From contig PTEU01000001.1 in NCBI GenBank assembly GCA_004359425.1, positions 1,960,098 to 2,024,097 on the forward strand: a DNA stretch of 64,000 nt. Reading direction: 5' to 3'. Positions within the stretch are counted from its first letter, which is position 1; each line of letters opens with the position of its first letter. Shown here in pieces: positions 27,984 through 37,709 of the stretch. The notes under the pieces were generated by a model that worked only from the letters and a program-made list of their open reading frames with translations, searched no databases and was not told where the DNA came from. A program made the position numbers and the translations under genes. The stretch comes from Ideonella sp. MAG2 (GTDB lineage: Bacteria; Pseudomonadota; Gammaproteobacteria; Burkholderiales; Burkholderiaceae_C).

Positions 27984-29864
27984 ATGAACAAGCCCTTGAA
28001 TCAGCGTCTCTCGTGGTTGGTTGCCCTGATGGCGCTCATTGCGTCGGTCAGTTTTCCCGCTTTGGCGCAGAGTTTGGCCGACGCTGGCAAGGACGCCTTT
28101 GGTGCAGGGCAAGGCGAGACCTCCACACCCTCGGGTGCAGTGCGCCTGCGCCAGCCGCAGGCCTTTAACCGCGATGTGGGGGACTATGACGAAAGCGCCA
28201 CGGCGCTTCGCGCCAAAGCGTTGCCCTATGTCCCCGGCGAATTTGAACAATACGCCCGGGCGCAATCCGGCAATTCTGATCTCAAGCGTTTTGGTGCGGA
28301 ATTGCTGACGGACCCCGTCAACAGCAGAGGCGATGCCCAGGCTGCTGTTCCACCCGACTACACCATCCGCCCCGGGGATGAAATCAGCCTAACCCTGTGG
28401 GGCTCTGTAGACGCCGATTTGCGCCTGCAGGTGGACCGCACTGGCAAAATTTCCGTCCCTCGCATTGGTGCAGTGCAAGTGGCCGGTGTGCGCCATGCTG
28501 ACCTGCCCGAGGTCATCGCCCGCCGCGTTGCCACCGTGTTTAGAAATTTTCAGGTTGCGGCCACTCTGGGCCAGATCAAAGGTGTGCGAGTGTTTGTGAC
28601 GGGCTACGCCCAACGCCCCGGTAGCCTGACAGTGAGTGGCTTGGCATCGGTGTTGCACGTCTTGATCAAGGCTGGTGGCCCCTCCGCCGCAGGTAGCTTC
28701 AGAGACATCCAACTTCGGCGTGGCGGCCAAGTAGTGGCCAAATTGGATCTCTATGACATCTTGATCCACGGCGACCGTAAAGCCGACCAGATCGTGCAGG
28801 CAGACGATGTCATCCACATCAGCCCCATCGGTCCCCAAGTCGCCATGGTGGGCAGCGTCAATCTGCCTGCGGTGTTTGAACTCAAACCCAAAGAAACGCT
28901 GAGCGACGCTCTACGCATGGCCGGTGGATTCAGCGCCGTGGCAGACAGAACCCGTGTCGCAGTAGAACGCCTGCAAGACCGTGCGACAGGCCGAGTGGCT
29001 GAACTGCGTTTACCGGAGAACGGCAACACCGTACTCGGCACCGGCGATCTGGTGCGTGCCTTCAGCAGCATTTCGGCGGCGCTGCCCAAAGACAAGCAAC
29101 GCAAACGCGTCAAGGTTGAGGGCGAAGTGGTCAACCCAGGTGAGTACATCCTCCCTGCCGGCAGCACCATTTCAGACGCCGTCAAAGCCGCAGGAGGCTT
29201 GACGAGTGCGGCCTATGTCTTTGGCACCGAGTTCAGCCGCGAAAGCGTTCGTCAGCAGCAGCAAGACAACTATGACAAGGCATTGCGTGACCTTGAAACT
29301 GAGATGGCCAAGTCGCAAGCCAGTCGCCGGGTTTCAACAGGCGAGGAGGTCGCTGCCCAAACAAACTCCACAGCAGCTAATGCGCGACTGATTGAAAGAC
29401 TGCGTTTGGTGAGACCGACTGGGCGTGTGGTTCTCCAGGTCGCGCCTGAAGCGAAAGAGCTGCCAAACTTAGCATTGGAAGATGGCGATCGCTTGCATGT
29501 CCCCAGCCAAAGTACGTCGGTGGGGGTGTTTGGCAGTGTGTTCAATGCGGGCAGCTTTATCTATGCCTCAGGGGCCACGACCGGGGACTTCCTCAAGCTG
29601 GCTGGTGGCCCCACACGGGGCGCCGATGCACGGAGCATGTTTGTGGTTCGAGCCAATGGCTCGGTTGTGAGCGCGCGCCAGGGTGCAAGCTTCTGGGGAT
29701 CAGGGATTTCAGGTTTCGAAACAGCAAGTTTGTTGCCAGGTGACACCATCTTTGTACCTGAAGAATTGAACAAGACTACGCTCACTCAAGACGCCAAGGA
29801 CTGGACTCAAATTTTGTACCAATTCGGGCTAGGTGTAGCCGGTATCAAGTCATTGGGTTTGTAA
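27984..29864 (+). CDS. Outer-membrane polysaccharide export protein (Wza-like, SLBB domains)
   Basis: 626 residues from the ATG at 27984, with a signal peptide (LVALMALIASVSFPALAQ). The polysaccharide export domain begins at DYTIRPGDEISLTLWGSVDADL. Several SLBB-type repeats follow (VFVTGYAQRPGSLTVSG, VAMVGSVNLPAVFELK, VKVEGEVVNPGEYILPAG, VGVFGSVFNAGSFIYASG). A Gln-rich coiled stretch lies near 410-460. It forms the channel or collar through which capsule or exopolysaccharide leaves the cell. It is paired with the next gene. Confidence 0.9.
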   Translation: MNKPLNQRLSWLVALMALIASVSFPALAQSLADAGKDAFGAGQGETSTPSGAVRLRQPQAFNRDVGDYDESATALRAKALPYVPGEFEQYARAQSGNSDLKRFGAELLTDPVNSRGDAQAAVPPDYTIRPGDEISLTLWGSVDADLRLQVDRTGKISVPRIGAVQVAGVRHADLPEVIARRVATVFRNFQVAATLGQIKGVRVFVTGYAQRPGSLTVSGLASVLHVLIKAGGPSAAGSFRDIQLRRGGQVVAKLDLYDILIHGDRKADQIVQADDVIHISPIGPQVAMVGSVNLPAVFELKPKETLSDALRMAGGFSAVADRTRVAVERLQDRATGRVAELRLPENGNTVLGTGDLVRAFSSISAALPKDKQRKRVKVEGEVVNPGEYILPAGSTISDAVKAAGGLTSAAYVFGTEFSRESVRQQQQDNYDKALRDLETEMAKSQASRRVSTGEEVAAQTNSTAANARLIERLRLVRPTGRVVLQVAPEAKELPNLALEDGDRLHVPSQSTSVGVFGSVFNAGSFIYASGATTGDFLKLAGGPTRGADARSMFVVRANGSVVSARQGASFWGSGISGFETASLLPGDTIFVPEELNKTTLTQDAKDWTQILYQFGLGVAGIKSLGL

Positions 29865-29868
29865 GGTT

Positions 29869-30984
29869 ATGGTAGATTCGCAGCAACCTGAAATGATTGA
29901 ATTGGATTGGCGTGAATTGGTTCGCGCCTTGTGTTTGAGGTGGCGTTTCCTGATGTGTATGGCCTTGGTGGCAGGAGCGTTAGGTGCCGCAGGCAGTTAC
30001 CTCATCGCACCCACATTCACCTCAACTACAACGTTCCTGCCGCCGCAGCAACAGCAAAGCAGCGCTGCCTCAGCACTGGCATCTCTCGGCTCATTGGCGA
30101 GCCTGGCAGGCAGTTCAGCTGGCATCAAGAGTCCTGCTGAAATGTATGTATCCCTACTGCAGAGTACGAATGTCAGTGATCGAATCATCACTGAGTTCAA
30201 ACTGTTCGATGCTTATGGTGTGAAGTACTGGGTCGATGCCAGACAGGTTTTGGCATCTCGCGTTCGAATGAGCATTGGCAAGAAGGACGGCTTAATTTCG
30301 GTCACGGCAACTGATCGAAACCCTACTCAGGCTGCGAATATTGCCAACAGATATGTGGACGAATTGCGTCGCCTGACATCAATGTTGGCGATCACTGAGG
30401 CTCAGCAGCGACGACTTTTTTTCGAGAAGCAGTTACAACTAACCAAGGATCGTTTGACCGCTGCGCAGGTCACTCTACAGGAAAGTGGATTCAATCCTGG
30501 TGCCTTGAAAACTGAGCCAAAGGCTGCCGCCGATTCGTTTGCGCGAATCAAGACTGAACTGACCGCCGCTGAAATTCGGTTGCAGACCATGCGTGGGGTA
30601 TTGGCAGAAGGTGCTGCCGAAGTACGACAACAGAATAACTTGATCGATGCTTTGCGTAGTCGATTGAACTCCCTTGAAAGCAATAAGGCAGCGTCTCCTG
30701 GGGGCCCAGACTATGTGACTAAGTATCGTGAATATAAGTATCATGAAACATTATTTGAAATGCTGGCTAGACAGTATGAACTTGCTCGTGTCGATGAGAG
30801 TAGAGAGGGTTTATTAATCCAGGTGATCGACGTTGCCAAACCAGCTGAGATTAAGAGTGACCCTAAGCGTTCATTGATCGCTCTGGGAATGGCTCTTTTA
30901 GGCGGACTGATTGCCGTGGCGTTGGTGATTCGTAATGACATCTACCGAGGGCAGGGACAGGCCAAAGACTTCAATCGCAAATGA
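29869..30984 (+). CDS. Wzz/Wzc-N-type chain-length determinant protein
   Basis: 371 residues. Two membrane segments (about 27-50 and 337-357) flank a periplasmic domain with long helices (about 150-290), the polysaccharide co-polymerase plan. There is no C-terminal tyrosine-kinase domain, so it is Wzz/KpsE-like rather than full Wzc. It controls chain length or links to the export protein, whose stop lies 4 bp upstream. Its 3' half is clearly more AT-rich than the genes before it. Confidence 0.88.
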   Translation: MVDSQQPEMIELDWRELVRALCLRWRFLMCMALVAGALGAAGSYLIAPTFTSTTTFLPPQQQQSSAASALASLGSLASLAGSSAGIKSPAEMYVSLLQSTNVSDRIITEFKLFDAYGVKYWVDARQVLASRVRMSIGKKDGLISVTATDRNPTQAANIANRYVDELRRLTSMLAITEAQQRRLFFEKQLQLTKDRLTAAQVTLQESGFNPGALKTEPKAAADSFARIKTELTAAEIRLQTMRGVLAEGAAEVRQQNNLIDALRSRLNSLESNKAASPGGPDYVTKYREYKYHETLFEMLARQYELARVDESREGLLIQVIDVAKPAEIKSDPKRSLIALGMALLGGLIAVALVIRNDIYRGQGQAKDFNRK

Positions 30985-31042
30985 AATTCCGAAGCTGAAG
31001 TTTTCGGACCTATCTCACAGACCAACTAGAAACGTACCAATA

Positions 31043-32119
31043 ATGAGCAAATCAGCATTAATCACCGGAGTAACCGGTCAGGATGGCGCATATTTGGCCG
31101 AATTTTTGATTCGGAAGGGATATACCGTTCATGGTATTCGCAGAAGATCTTCACTGTTCAACACAGCCAGAATCGATCACCTCTACGCCGATCCGCACGA
31201 ACATGCAGGCAACTTGATCCTGCACTACGGCGACATGACCGACTCCAGCAGCCTAATGCGCGTTGTGGAACAAGCAAAGCCAGACGAAGTCTACAACTTA
31301 GCGGCGCAAAGTCATGTAGCCGTATCGTTCGAAGAACCCGAGTACACGGCCAATTCTGATGCCGTGGGAGTCCTTCGCCTCCTTGAAGCTCTGCGCATCA
31401 CTGGTATGGCTGCGCACAGCAGGTTCTACCAAGCTTCGACATCAGAACTGTACGGACTTGTTCAAGAGACTCCGCAGCGAGAAACTACACCTTTCTACCC
31501 CCGTTCTCCATATGCTGTTGCGAAGCTGTATGGCTACTGGATTACTGTGAACTACAGAGAAGCCTATGGAATGTACGCCTGCAATGGCATCTTGTTTAAC
31601 CACGAATCCCCTATTCGGGGAGAGACGTTTGTAACTCGCAAGATTACACGGGCGTTGGCGCGAATCAAGCTTGGCACCCAGAAATGCCTGTATTTGGGTA
31701 ATTTGGATGCGCGACGAGACTGGGGACATGCCAAAGACTATGTCGAGATGCAATGGCTAATGCTGCAGCAGGACAAACCAGAGGACTTCGTAATTGCCAC
31801 TGGCATTCAGTACAGTGTGCGCGATTTTGTGAACATTGCTGCGCAGCATATGGGTCTGGACATTACGTGGACAGGCACTGGCGTTGATGAGCGGGGATTC
31901 TTGCCCAATGGACAATGCGTTGTGGAAATAGACCCAGGCTACTATCGCCCGACGGAGGTAGAGACCTTGCTGGGGGACGCGAGCAAAGCCCACAAGAAGC
32001 TTGGTTGGAGCCCCAAGACCAGCTTCGCTGAATTGGTCGAGGAAATGGCTAAGTCCGACTTGATGGAGGCTGAGAACGAGGCTCGCTCGCTGAGCTCAGG
32101 TAAGAAGACCCTGTATTAA
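31043..32119 (+). CDS. gmd: GDP-mannose 4,6-dehydratase
   Basis: 358 residues from the ATG at 31043. It produces GDP-4-keto-6-deoxymannose. Family motifs are [45 protein letters not shown], the catalytic [22 protein letters not shown] and [16 protein letters not shown] (usually PRRGETF). It is followed by a cupin gene and a perosamine-synthase-like aminotransferase, which suggests GDP-perosamine rather than GDP-fucose. Base composition is lower in GC than the core genes. Confidence 0.95.
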   Translation: MSKSALITGVTGQDGAYLAEFLIRKGYTVHGIRRRSSLFNTARIDHLYADPHEHAGNLILHYGDMTDSSSLMRVVEQAKPDEVYNLAAQSHVAVSFEEPEYTANSDAVGVLRLLEALRITGMAAHSRFYQASTSELYGLVQETPQRETTPFYPRSPYAVAKLYGYWITVNYREAYGMYACNGILFNHESPIRGETFVTRKITRALARIKLGTQKCLYLGNLDARRDWGHAKDYVEMQWLMLQQDKPEDFVIATGIQYSVRDFVNIAAQHMGLDITWTGTGVDERGFLPNGQCVVEIDPGYYRPTEVETLLGDASKAHKKLGWSPKTSFAELVEEMAKSDLMEAENEARSLSSGKKTLY

Positions 32120-32130
32120 GGAGTGTGTGC

Positions 32131-32532
32131 ATGAGTCAAGTTGAAGTCATTGCAGATGATGAGACCCCTCTGGCAGTTCTAGTCAAGGCGAACTGGTGCC
32201 CTGACAAGACTGAATTCCTCACTCCCGACACCTTCAGTCTTCAGATGGGCATGATCGTCTATGGCGCAGGAAAGGAAATTCAACGCCACATGCATCTGCC
32301 CATCGTCAGGGAGGTGCACGGTACCTCTGAATGCATCATGGTCCGTCAAGGTGCCTGCGAGATTGACATTTATGGCCTTCAACGCCAATTGCTGACTAGC
32401 CGATCACTCGCTAAGGGCGATATCGTCCTGCTGCTGGGCGGAGGCCACGGCTTTCGCTTAACCGAGGACACCGTCTTGTTTGAGGTGAAGCAAGGACCTT
32501 ATGCAGGTACCGCCGATAAGGAACGGTTCTGA
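32131..32532 (+). CDS. Cupin-fold protein, possibly a sugar-modifying enzyme
   Basis: 133 residues. The ATG at 32131 was chosen because AAGGAG lies 7 bp upstream. A single small beta-barrel domain is suggested by GAGKEIQRHMHLPIVREVHGTSECIMVRQG and GDIVLLLGGGHGFRL, with several His in the first motif as in metal-binding cupins. It lies between gmd and per, so a role on a GDP-sugar or in lipid-linked sugar modification is likely, but the reaction is not known to me. Confidence 0.65.
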   Translation: MSQVEVIADDETPLAVLVKANWCPDKTEFLTPDTFSLQMGMIVYGAGKEIQRHMHLPIVREVHGTSECIMVRQGACEIDIYGLQRQLLTSRSLAKGDIVLLLGGGHGFRLTEDTVLFEVKQGPYAGTADKERF

Positions 32533-32578
32533 CCCGAGCCGAACTCCGATTTCAAATTAACCCTCCAGTATTTAAACC

Positions 32579-33715
32579 ATGATTCCAGTCAATGAGCCTC
32601 TGCTTCAAGAAGAAGATTTTATTGCTTTGCAGGATACATTCAGAACCGGATGGATCTCCTCTGCAGGCAAATATGTCGAGGAGTTTGAGCAGTCTTGGTC
32701 CGCTTATTGCGGTGTAAAGCATGGCGTAGCAGTGTCCAACGGTACGACGGCGTTGCAAGTGGCAGTGGAAGCCGTAGGCATAGGCAAGGGTGACGAGGTC
32801 ATCATGCCAAGCTTTACCATCATCTCGTGCGCATCCGCTGTGGTGCGCGCAGGTGGCGTTCCCGTGCTGGTGGACTGCGATCCTGTCGACTGGTGCATGA
32901 ATGTCAATGAAGTGGCCCAGAAGATCACCCCGCGCACCAAAGCAATCATGGTCGTACACATGTACGGCCATCCGGTGGACATGGACGCCATCATGACTCT
33001 GGCCAATCAGCATGGCCTAGTAGTGATCGAGGATGCAGCCGAGGTTCATGGTGCCAAATACCTATCCAATCGCTCGACACCCGCGGCCAGTTGGAAGAAA
33101 TGTGGTGGCATGGGCCACATTGCCACCTTTAGTTTCTTTGCCAACAAATTGATCACCACCGGTGAGGGTGGTATGGTGATCACGGACAACGACGAATTCG
33201 CCACAAAATCACGATCGCTTCGCAACCTCTGCTTCCGCGCAGATCGACGCTTCTTGCATACCGAACTAGGCCATCAATTCAGGCTGACCAACATGCAGGC
33301 TGCCGTAGGGGTCGGGCAGGTCCGCCGCATCGAAGAGATCGTCGAGCGCAAGCGCTGGGCCGCCAAAGAGTACACCGATCGCCTGCAAGGATTGGCGGAG
33401 TTGCAACTACCCATGGAACGGGACTGGGCTCGCAGCGTGTTCTGGGTCTACGGAATGGTGCTGCATGATGATGTGCCATTTGATGCGGCGGAGTTTGCCA
33501 AACGCCTGAGGGAACTGGGCGTCGAAACCCGTCCCTTCTTCCTGGGGATGCATGAACAGCCCGTATTCCGCGACATGGGCTTGTTCCTCAAAGAAAGGTA
33601 CCCAGTCAGCGAACGCATTGCTCGACGCGGACTCTACGTCCCTTCCGGTCTGGCTTTAAACTTAGAACAGATCGAAACCGTCAGCAACGCAGTGCAACGC
33701 GCAATCAAGGGTTAA
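32579..33715 (+). CDS. per: DegT/DnrJ aminotransferase, likely GDP-perosamine synthase
   Basis: 378 residues. It is a PLP-dependent sugar aminotransferase with NGTTALQVA, MPSFTIISCASAV, IEDAAEVHGAKY and the PLP Lys in [30 protein letters not shown] matches the perosamine-synthase-like end of the active site. With gmd two genes upstream it should convert GDP-4-keto-6-deoxymannose to GDP-perosamine. This substrate is inferred from context and subfamily feel, not proven. Confidence 0.8.
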   Translation: MIPVNEPLLQEEDFIALQDTFRTGWISSAGKYVEEFEQSWSAYCGVKHGVAVSNGTTALQVAVEAVGIGKGDEVIMPSFTIISCASAVVRAGGVPVLVDCDPVDWCMNVNEVAQKITPRTKAIMVVHMYGHPVDMDAIMTLANQHGLVVIEDAAEVHGAKYLSNRSTPAASWKKCGGMGHIATFSFFANKLITTGEGGMVITDNDEFATKSRSLRNLCFRADRRFLHTELGHQFRLTNMQAAVGVGQVRRIEEIVERKRWAAKEYTDRLQGLAELQLPMERDWARSVFWVYGMVLHDDVPFDAAEFAKRLRELGVETRPFFLGMHEQPVFRDMGLFLKERYPVSERIARRGLYVPSGLALNLEQIETVSNAVQRAIKG

Positions 33716-33724
33716 CCATTAAGT

Positions 33725-33776
33725 CGTGCCGCGGCCCTTGCCCGGCACGCCCTATGGCGAATTTATCGCTCATAGG
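33725..33776. terminator. Two hairpins between convergent genes, possible bidirectional terminator
   Basis: CGTGCCG/CGGCACG (33725-33731, 33743-33749) is followed by CCTATG-GCGA/TCGC-CATAGG (33751-33776). Both lie in the 63-bp space between the stops of per (+) and the sugar transferase gene (-). No clear T-run, so efficiency is uncertain. Confidence 0.5.
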
Positions 33777-33778
33777 AA

Positions 33779-34486
33779 TCAGTAGGCACCTTTCCGACTG
33801 AAAATGACTCCAGCCGTGCGCAGGACGATCAGAACGTCTGACAGAAGGCTCCATTTTTCGACATACTGCCGATCCATCGCCACCCGCCCCGCATAGTCGA
33901 TGTCATTGCGCCCTCCTACCTGCCAAGGGCCGGTAAGTCCAGGTTTGACGCTCTGATAGTGCCCAATCGAATCCCCGTAGTACTTTGTAAGCTCCGTTCT
34001 AACCACTGGACGTGGCCCGACGACGCTCATGTCATTCACTAGGACATTCCAAAGTTGAGGAAGTTCGTCTAGGCTGGTCTTGCGAATAAAGCGGCCGACC
34101 GCAGTAATACGAGGGTCGTCCTTGAGCTTGAAGTCTCGCAGCCATTCTTCAGATGCGGCCGGATCGGTGGCCAGCAAATTCTCCAACACTTCTTCAGCGT
34201 TAGGCACCATCGACCTGAACTTATAGCAAGTGAATTCCTTGCCGCCGCGACCTATTCGGGTGTGGCCAAAAATCAGCGGGCTACCCGAAGAAATACGCAC
34301 GGCTAACATCACCAGCAATATCAGCCACCAGAACAAGGCTACGAAGACGAACACGATCACGAGATCGAACAACCGCTTGGTAGCGCGCTCCACACCATTC
34401 AAGCCAAACTCGCTTTGCGTGGTTGGTGCAACAGGGCCATCATCAGTTGCCCCGCAAGCATCTGAGCCACCATCATCCTTCGACAT
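33779..34486 (-). CDS. Undecaprenyl-phosphate sugar phosphotransferase (WbaP/WcaJ C-terminal type)
   Basis: About 235 residues from ATG 34486; ATG 34510 is the alternative. One strong hydrophobic segment (FDLVIVFVFVALFWWLILLVML) is followed by the bacterial sugar transferase domain: KFRSMVPNAEEVL, RFIRKTSLDELPQLWNVL, MSVVGPRP and GLTGPWQVGGRND. It transfers a sugar-1-phosphate to undecaprenyl phosphate, starting repeat-unit assembly. It lacks the N-terminal multi-span half of WbaP. It is one of two initiating transferases in the window. Confidence 0.9.
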   Translation of the reverse strand: MSKDDGGSDACGATDDGPVAPTTQSEFGLNGVERATKRLFDLVIVFVFVALFWWLILLVMLAVRISSGSPLIFGHTRIGRGGKEFTCYKFRSMVPNAEEVLENLLATDPAASEEWLRDFKLKDDPRITAVGRFIRKTSLDELPQLWNVLVNDMSVVGPRPVVRTELTKYYGDSIGHYQSVKPGLTGPWQVGGRNDIDYAGRVAMDRQYVEKWSLLSDVLIVLRTAGVIFSRKGAY

Positions 34487-34666
34487 CAAAATAATTATCC
34501 TTTCCCCCATGCCCGCTCCTTCAGGGACTCACCAAATCGAGACGGCTCTTGCTTCACGCGGGTTGACCCCATGCAATGACGTGCTGCAGATTTTACGCGG
34601 TTGCCATGAGGGAACCAATGCGGTGCCAGTAGCCTCTCAGCATCTTCAGCAGGCTCTAGCCCCGGA

Positions 34667-35875
34667 TCAGCGCAATAGACCCTGAAAGAGTTGATGGTAC
34701 TGACGCGCCAGGATGTCCCAGTCAAACTGACCGGCAAATTCTACGCAGCGCTGGGCGGTGCCGCGATTGTCTTGCAAGTCCAGGGCCCTGGCGATGCCCT
34801 CGGCTAGGTGCTGCGGACCGACCTGATCAACCCAGGCACCGTTAACGCCGTCCACGATCAATTCCGGTGAAAGCCCCGCCTCGTGTCGAAAAGCAACAAC
34901 AGGCAACCCAGCCGCATTGGCTTCTAACGAGGTGATGCTTCCGCCTCCTTCCTTGGTTGACGGATGCACGAACACTCGCGCGGCCTTGATCTGTGCATAC
35001 ACATCATCGTCGGCTGCTATTGACCCCAAGAACTTCACGCGATCCTGGATACCAAGCTCCCGCGACAATTGCTCCAAGCTAGCTCTTTCAGGTCCATCGC
35101 CCACAATGGTGAGGCTGAAGGCGCGCTCCTTTAGCCGCTCGAGATGCGGCAGAGCCTTCAACAGACAATCTACGTTCTTGTGCGGCTGAAGTCGTCCAAC
35201 GTAGATTAAGTCAGACTGCTGCGCTGCTGCCGCTACGCTAAGGATTCGACGGCAATCGATGCCGTTGTGGATCACCTGCAGACGCCGCGGCACCACGCCA
35301 ATCCCCCCCAACTGCCGAGCCCCCATCTCGCTGATGGCGACCAGCTTCGCCGGTATTCGTGCGCAAAGTCGCTCCAGTACCATGCCCAGCCATCCTTTGG
35401 CACCGTAGTACTCGGTCCAATGACGCCCCCAGATTTCCCACCAATCGGCAGTCAAGTGCGCCTTGCCAAACCTCGTATACAGCCACGCCGGGAAAAAATG
35501 GAAGTACGGCCACTGACCCAGATGCACCACGTCGTAGCTACCCAAGCCTGACACCTTAGCAACGGCCCTTCCGTAATACAGAGTCTGAGAGATTGACCGT
35601 TTACCGGACTCGCTGTACATGGGCACCGACGGTGCCACAGGTATGAAGCGAATGCCCTCGACCTGGACTTCTCCAGTCTGTTCCCAGGATTTCAAACCGT
35701 ACCAGTCCACCTGCCAACCCATAGCCACCAGTCGACGGCAAATTTCGAACAGGCGCTTCTGCCCACCTCCAGGCACATATGGGAAGACGCAGTCATACAG
35801 TATCGCAATACGCGGCCTCTGGCTCCGCAGCCCGCTGTTCAAGTCGCTGCCCTCGCTTGATTCGTACGGATTCAT
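34667..35875 (-). CDS. Glycosyltransferase family 4
   Basis: 402 residues, GT-B fold. The N-terminal domain has ILYDCVFPYVPGGGQKRL. The C-terminal donor domain shows the GT4 series LIYVGRLQPHKNVDCLLKA, VGDGPERASLEQL and HPSTKEGGGSITSLEANAAGLPVVAF. It adds one sugar to the lipid-linked repeat unit on the cytoplasmic side. Donor and acceptor cannot be told from sequence. It overlaps the methyltransferase gene by 4 bp. Confidence 0.88.
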   Translation of the reverse strand: MNPYESSEGSDLNSGLRSQRPRIAILYDCVFPYVPGGGQKRLFEICRRLVAMGWQVDWYGLKSWEQTGEVQVEGIRFIPVAPSVPMYSESGKRSISQTLYYGRAVAKVSGLGSYDVVHLGQWPYFHFFPAWLYTRFGKAHLTADWWEIWGRHWTEYYGAKGWLGMVLERLCARIPAKLVAISEMGARQLGGIGVVPRRLQVIHNGIDCRRILSVAAAAQQSDLIYVGRLQPHKNVDCLLKALPHLERLKERAFSLTIVGDGPERASLEQLSRELGIQDRVKFLGSIAADDDVYAQIKAARVFVHPSTKEGGGSITSLEANAAGLPVVAFRHEAGLSPELIVDGVNGAWVDQVGPQHLAEGIARALDLQDNRGTAQRCVEFAGQFDWDILARQYHQLFQGLLR

Positions 35876-36435
35876 TCGCAGGCCTCCAACACAAAGCGAA
35901 CCTCATTGCCGCGCAAGATGAAGCAGAAGAACTTCTCGTAGATCCGCGGAAAGGCATTCACGACAGCGTCCAGTGGCCAAACTAGCTTGGCGATCAGGCG
36001 GTGCCTTGAATTCTTCAACTCCGCCCGATAGAGATGAATGCGCCGATACACCATGCGCAAACCAAACTGACCGTAGTACTTGTAGACCGTCGAGGCATTC
36101 TCGCAGTAGTAATCGATCGTGCGATACCCAGTGGAGAACGTCATCGTAGGATCGGTGAACGCGTTGTCGCTCGAGAAATGCGGCGTGATGATTTCGATCT
36201 TGCCGCCCAGGCGGCAAACACGCCGGGCCTCGCGCAAGGCAGCCTCCAGCGACTGCAAGTGGCAGATGCTGTGGCGAAACACCACCCGGTCGAAGCCGCC
36301 ATTGGGGAATGGCCAGGGACCATTGAGATCGCAGACCACATCGACGCCGGGCAACGACGCGCGGTCGACGCCTACAGCACCCGCCTGCTTGGCCGGCCCG
36401 CAGCCGACATCCAGGATCCTTTCGTTGGACATCAT
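35872..36435 (-). CDS. Class I SAM-dependent methyltransferase
   Basis: 187 residues. Motif I is ILDVGCGPAKQAG; the acidic motif II is VDVVCDLNGPWPFPNGGFD; LREARRVCRLGGKIEIITPHF is the post-motif strand. It probably methylates a sugar of the repeat unit or a late glycan intermediate. It is coupled by 4-bp overlaps to the flippase upstream and the GT4 gene downstream. Confidence 0.82.
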   Translation of the reverse strand: MMSNERILDVGCGPAKQAGAVGVDRASLPGVDVVCDLNGPWPFPNGGFDRVVFRHSICHLQSLEAALREARRVCRLGGKIEIITPHFSSDNAFTDPTMTFSTGYRTIDYYCENASTVYKYYGQFGLRMVYRRIHLYRAELKNSRHRLIAKLVWPLDAVVNAFPRIYEKFFCFILRGNEVRFVLEACE

Positions 36436-37709
36436 GACTCCCTCGTGTTGTTCGATGCACGAGCCCGCCTGAGCGTACGCAATTGCACCGAGGAAATGGT
36501 AAACAGACAGATGAAATAGACCGGGCTGGCTAGGTAGACCAGCTCAATGCGGGCTATGGCTGCTGCCAACGCCAGCACACCAGTCAGCAACAAGGCGGCC
36601 AGCAGGGCCGGGCCGAGCAGGCGCTTGGTCTGCAACTCGGCCATGAGGCGATTTGAGTTCAGCATGTACAAGCCTTCGCACAGGAAACCCACCACCAGCA
36701 GCCAATAGCCAGGAGTGAGCGCTAAATACGTCAGTCGGCCATAGGCGAACATGATCACGGCGATGCCGACAGAGCCGATCAGCGTGAAGCGCCGCATCTT
36801 GCGGTCTTCCAACTCCAATATCTCAAAGCTGCCTGCCGCCACCAGGGCGCTGACGCGCGGACCGTTGTGCAAGCCGATGGCCATGGGAACGAACATCATG
36901 GCGAAGGCAAACTGGTAGTCGAGCACATAGCTACCGAACTGAGCACCGCTGAACCAGAGCTTAACAATCCATTTGTCCACGCTCATCGCATACAGCACCA
37001 CCAATGTGTAGATGCACAGCGGCGCAGACAACTGCAGAACTGGCAGCCATGTGGAGGGTGCCCGCATCACAGACAGTGAAAACATCCCACTCAGATCGCC
37101 CCGCAACATCACAGCCGTGGCGACAGCCAGGGCCAGTATCTGGGCCAGGATCAAATGTGCCAATGTGGGCTGGGGTACCAAAGAAGCCAGCCCGATCAGC
37201 CCCAGTAACACGCCTGCCCCTATGGCCACCGACCAGAAAAACCGCCCCCGCTGCTCCCGGGAGCGCACCACCGCCAGCGCCATTGCATTCAGGTTGTAGA
37301 CGAAAGCAAACAGCAAGACCCAGCCGGTCTGCTGGAGGGGGCTCAGCAAATTGAAGCCGGTGGCCGAGCCCAGCGTGAGCGCAGCCACGCCCAGCGGGCT
37401 GGCTGCCAACGCCAGAACGAGCATCAAGCTGGCCACCCGCTGCACAAATTCGCCCGGATCAGTCTGCCTGAACCACAGCGGCACCACCGCCTGCGTCACG
37501 GCTACCGAGCTGAGGTTGGCGTAGATCTGCACCACGGTGAACAACAGGGCGTATTCCCCGTAAGCAGGCAGGCCGAAGACCGACACGATCAGCGGCACGA
37601 GCAACACTGGCAAGCCCTTCTGCAGGGCTAAGCCTAAGACATAGAACCTGTTCTTGTAGAGCGCCGATGAAGTGAGTGCTTGGATGCGCTGCCGGATGCG
37701 AGGGCTCAT
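36432..37709 (-). CDS. wzx: Wzx-type lipid-linked oligosaccharide flippase
   Basis: 425 residues from the ATG at 37709. It has about 12-14 hydrophobic segments across its length and the PST/MATE-like start (KNRFYVLGLALQKGLPVLLVPLIVSVFG). It would flip the undecaprenyl-linked repeat unit to the periplasm. It lies between the polymerase gene (4-bp overlap) and the methyltransferase. Confidence 0.85.
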   Translation of the reverse strand: MSPRIRQRIQALTSSALYKNRFYVLGLALQKGLPVLLVPLIVSVFGLPAYGEYALLFTVVQIYANLSSVAVTQAVVPLWFRQTDPGEFVQRVASLMLVLALAASPLGVAALTLGSATGFNLLSPLQQTGWVLLFAFVYNLNAMALAVVRSREQRGRFFWSVAIGAGVLLGLIGLASLVPQPTLAHLILAQILALAVATAVMLRGDLSGMFSLSVMRAPSTWLPVLQLSAPLCIYTLVVLYAMSVDKWIVKLWFSGAQFGSYVLDYQFAFAMMFVPMAIGLHNGPRVSALVAAGSFEILELEDRKMRRFTLIGSVGIAVIMFAYGRLTYLALTPGYWLLVVGFLCEGLYMLNSNRLMAELQTKRLLGPALLAALLLTGVLALAAAIARIELVYLASPVYFICLFTISSVQLRTLRRARASNNTRES

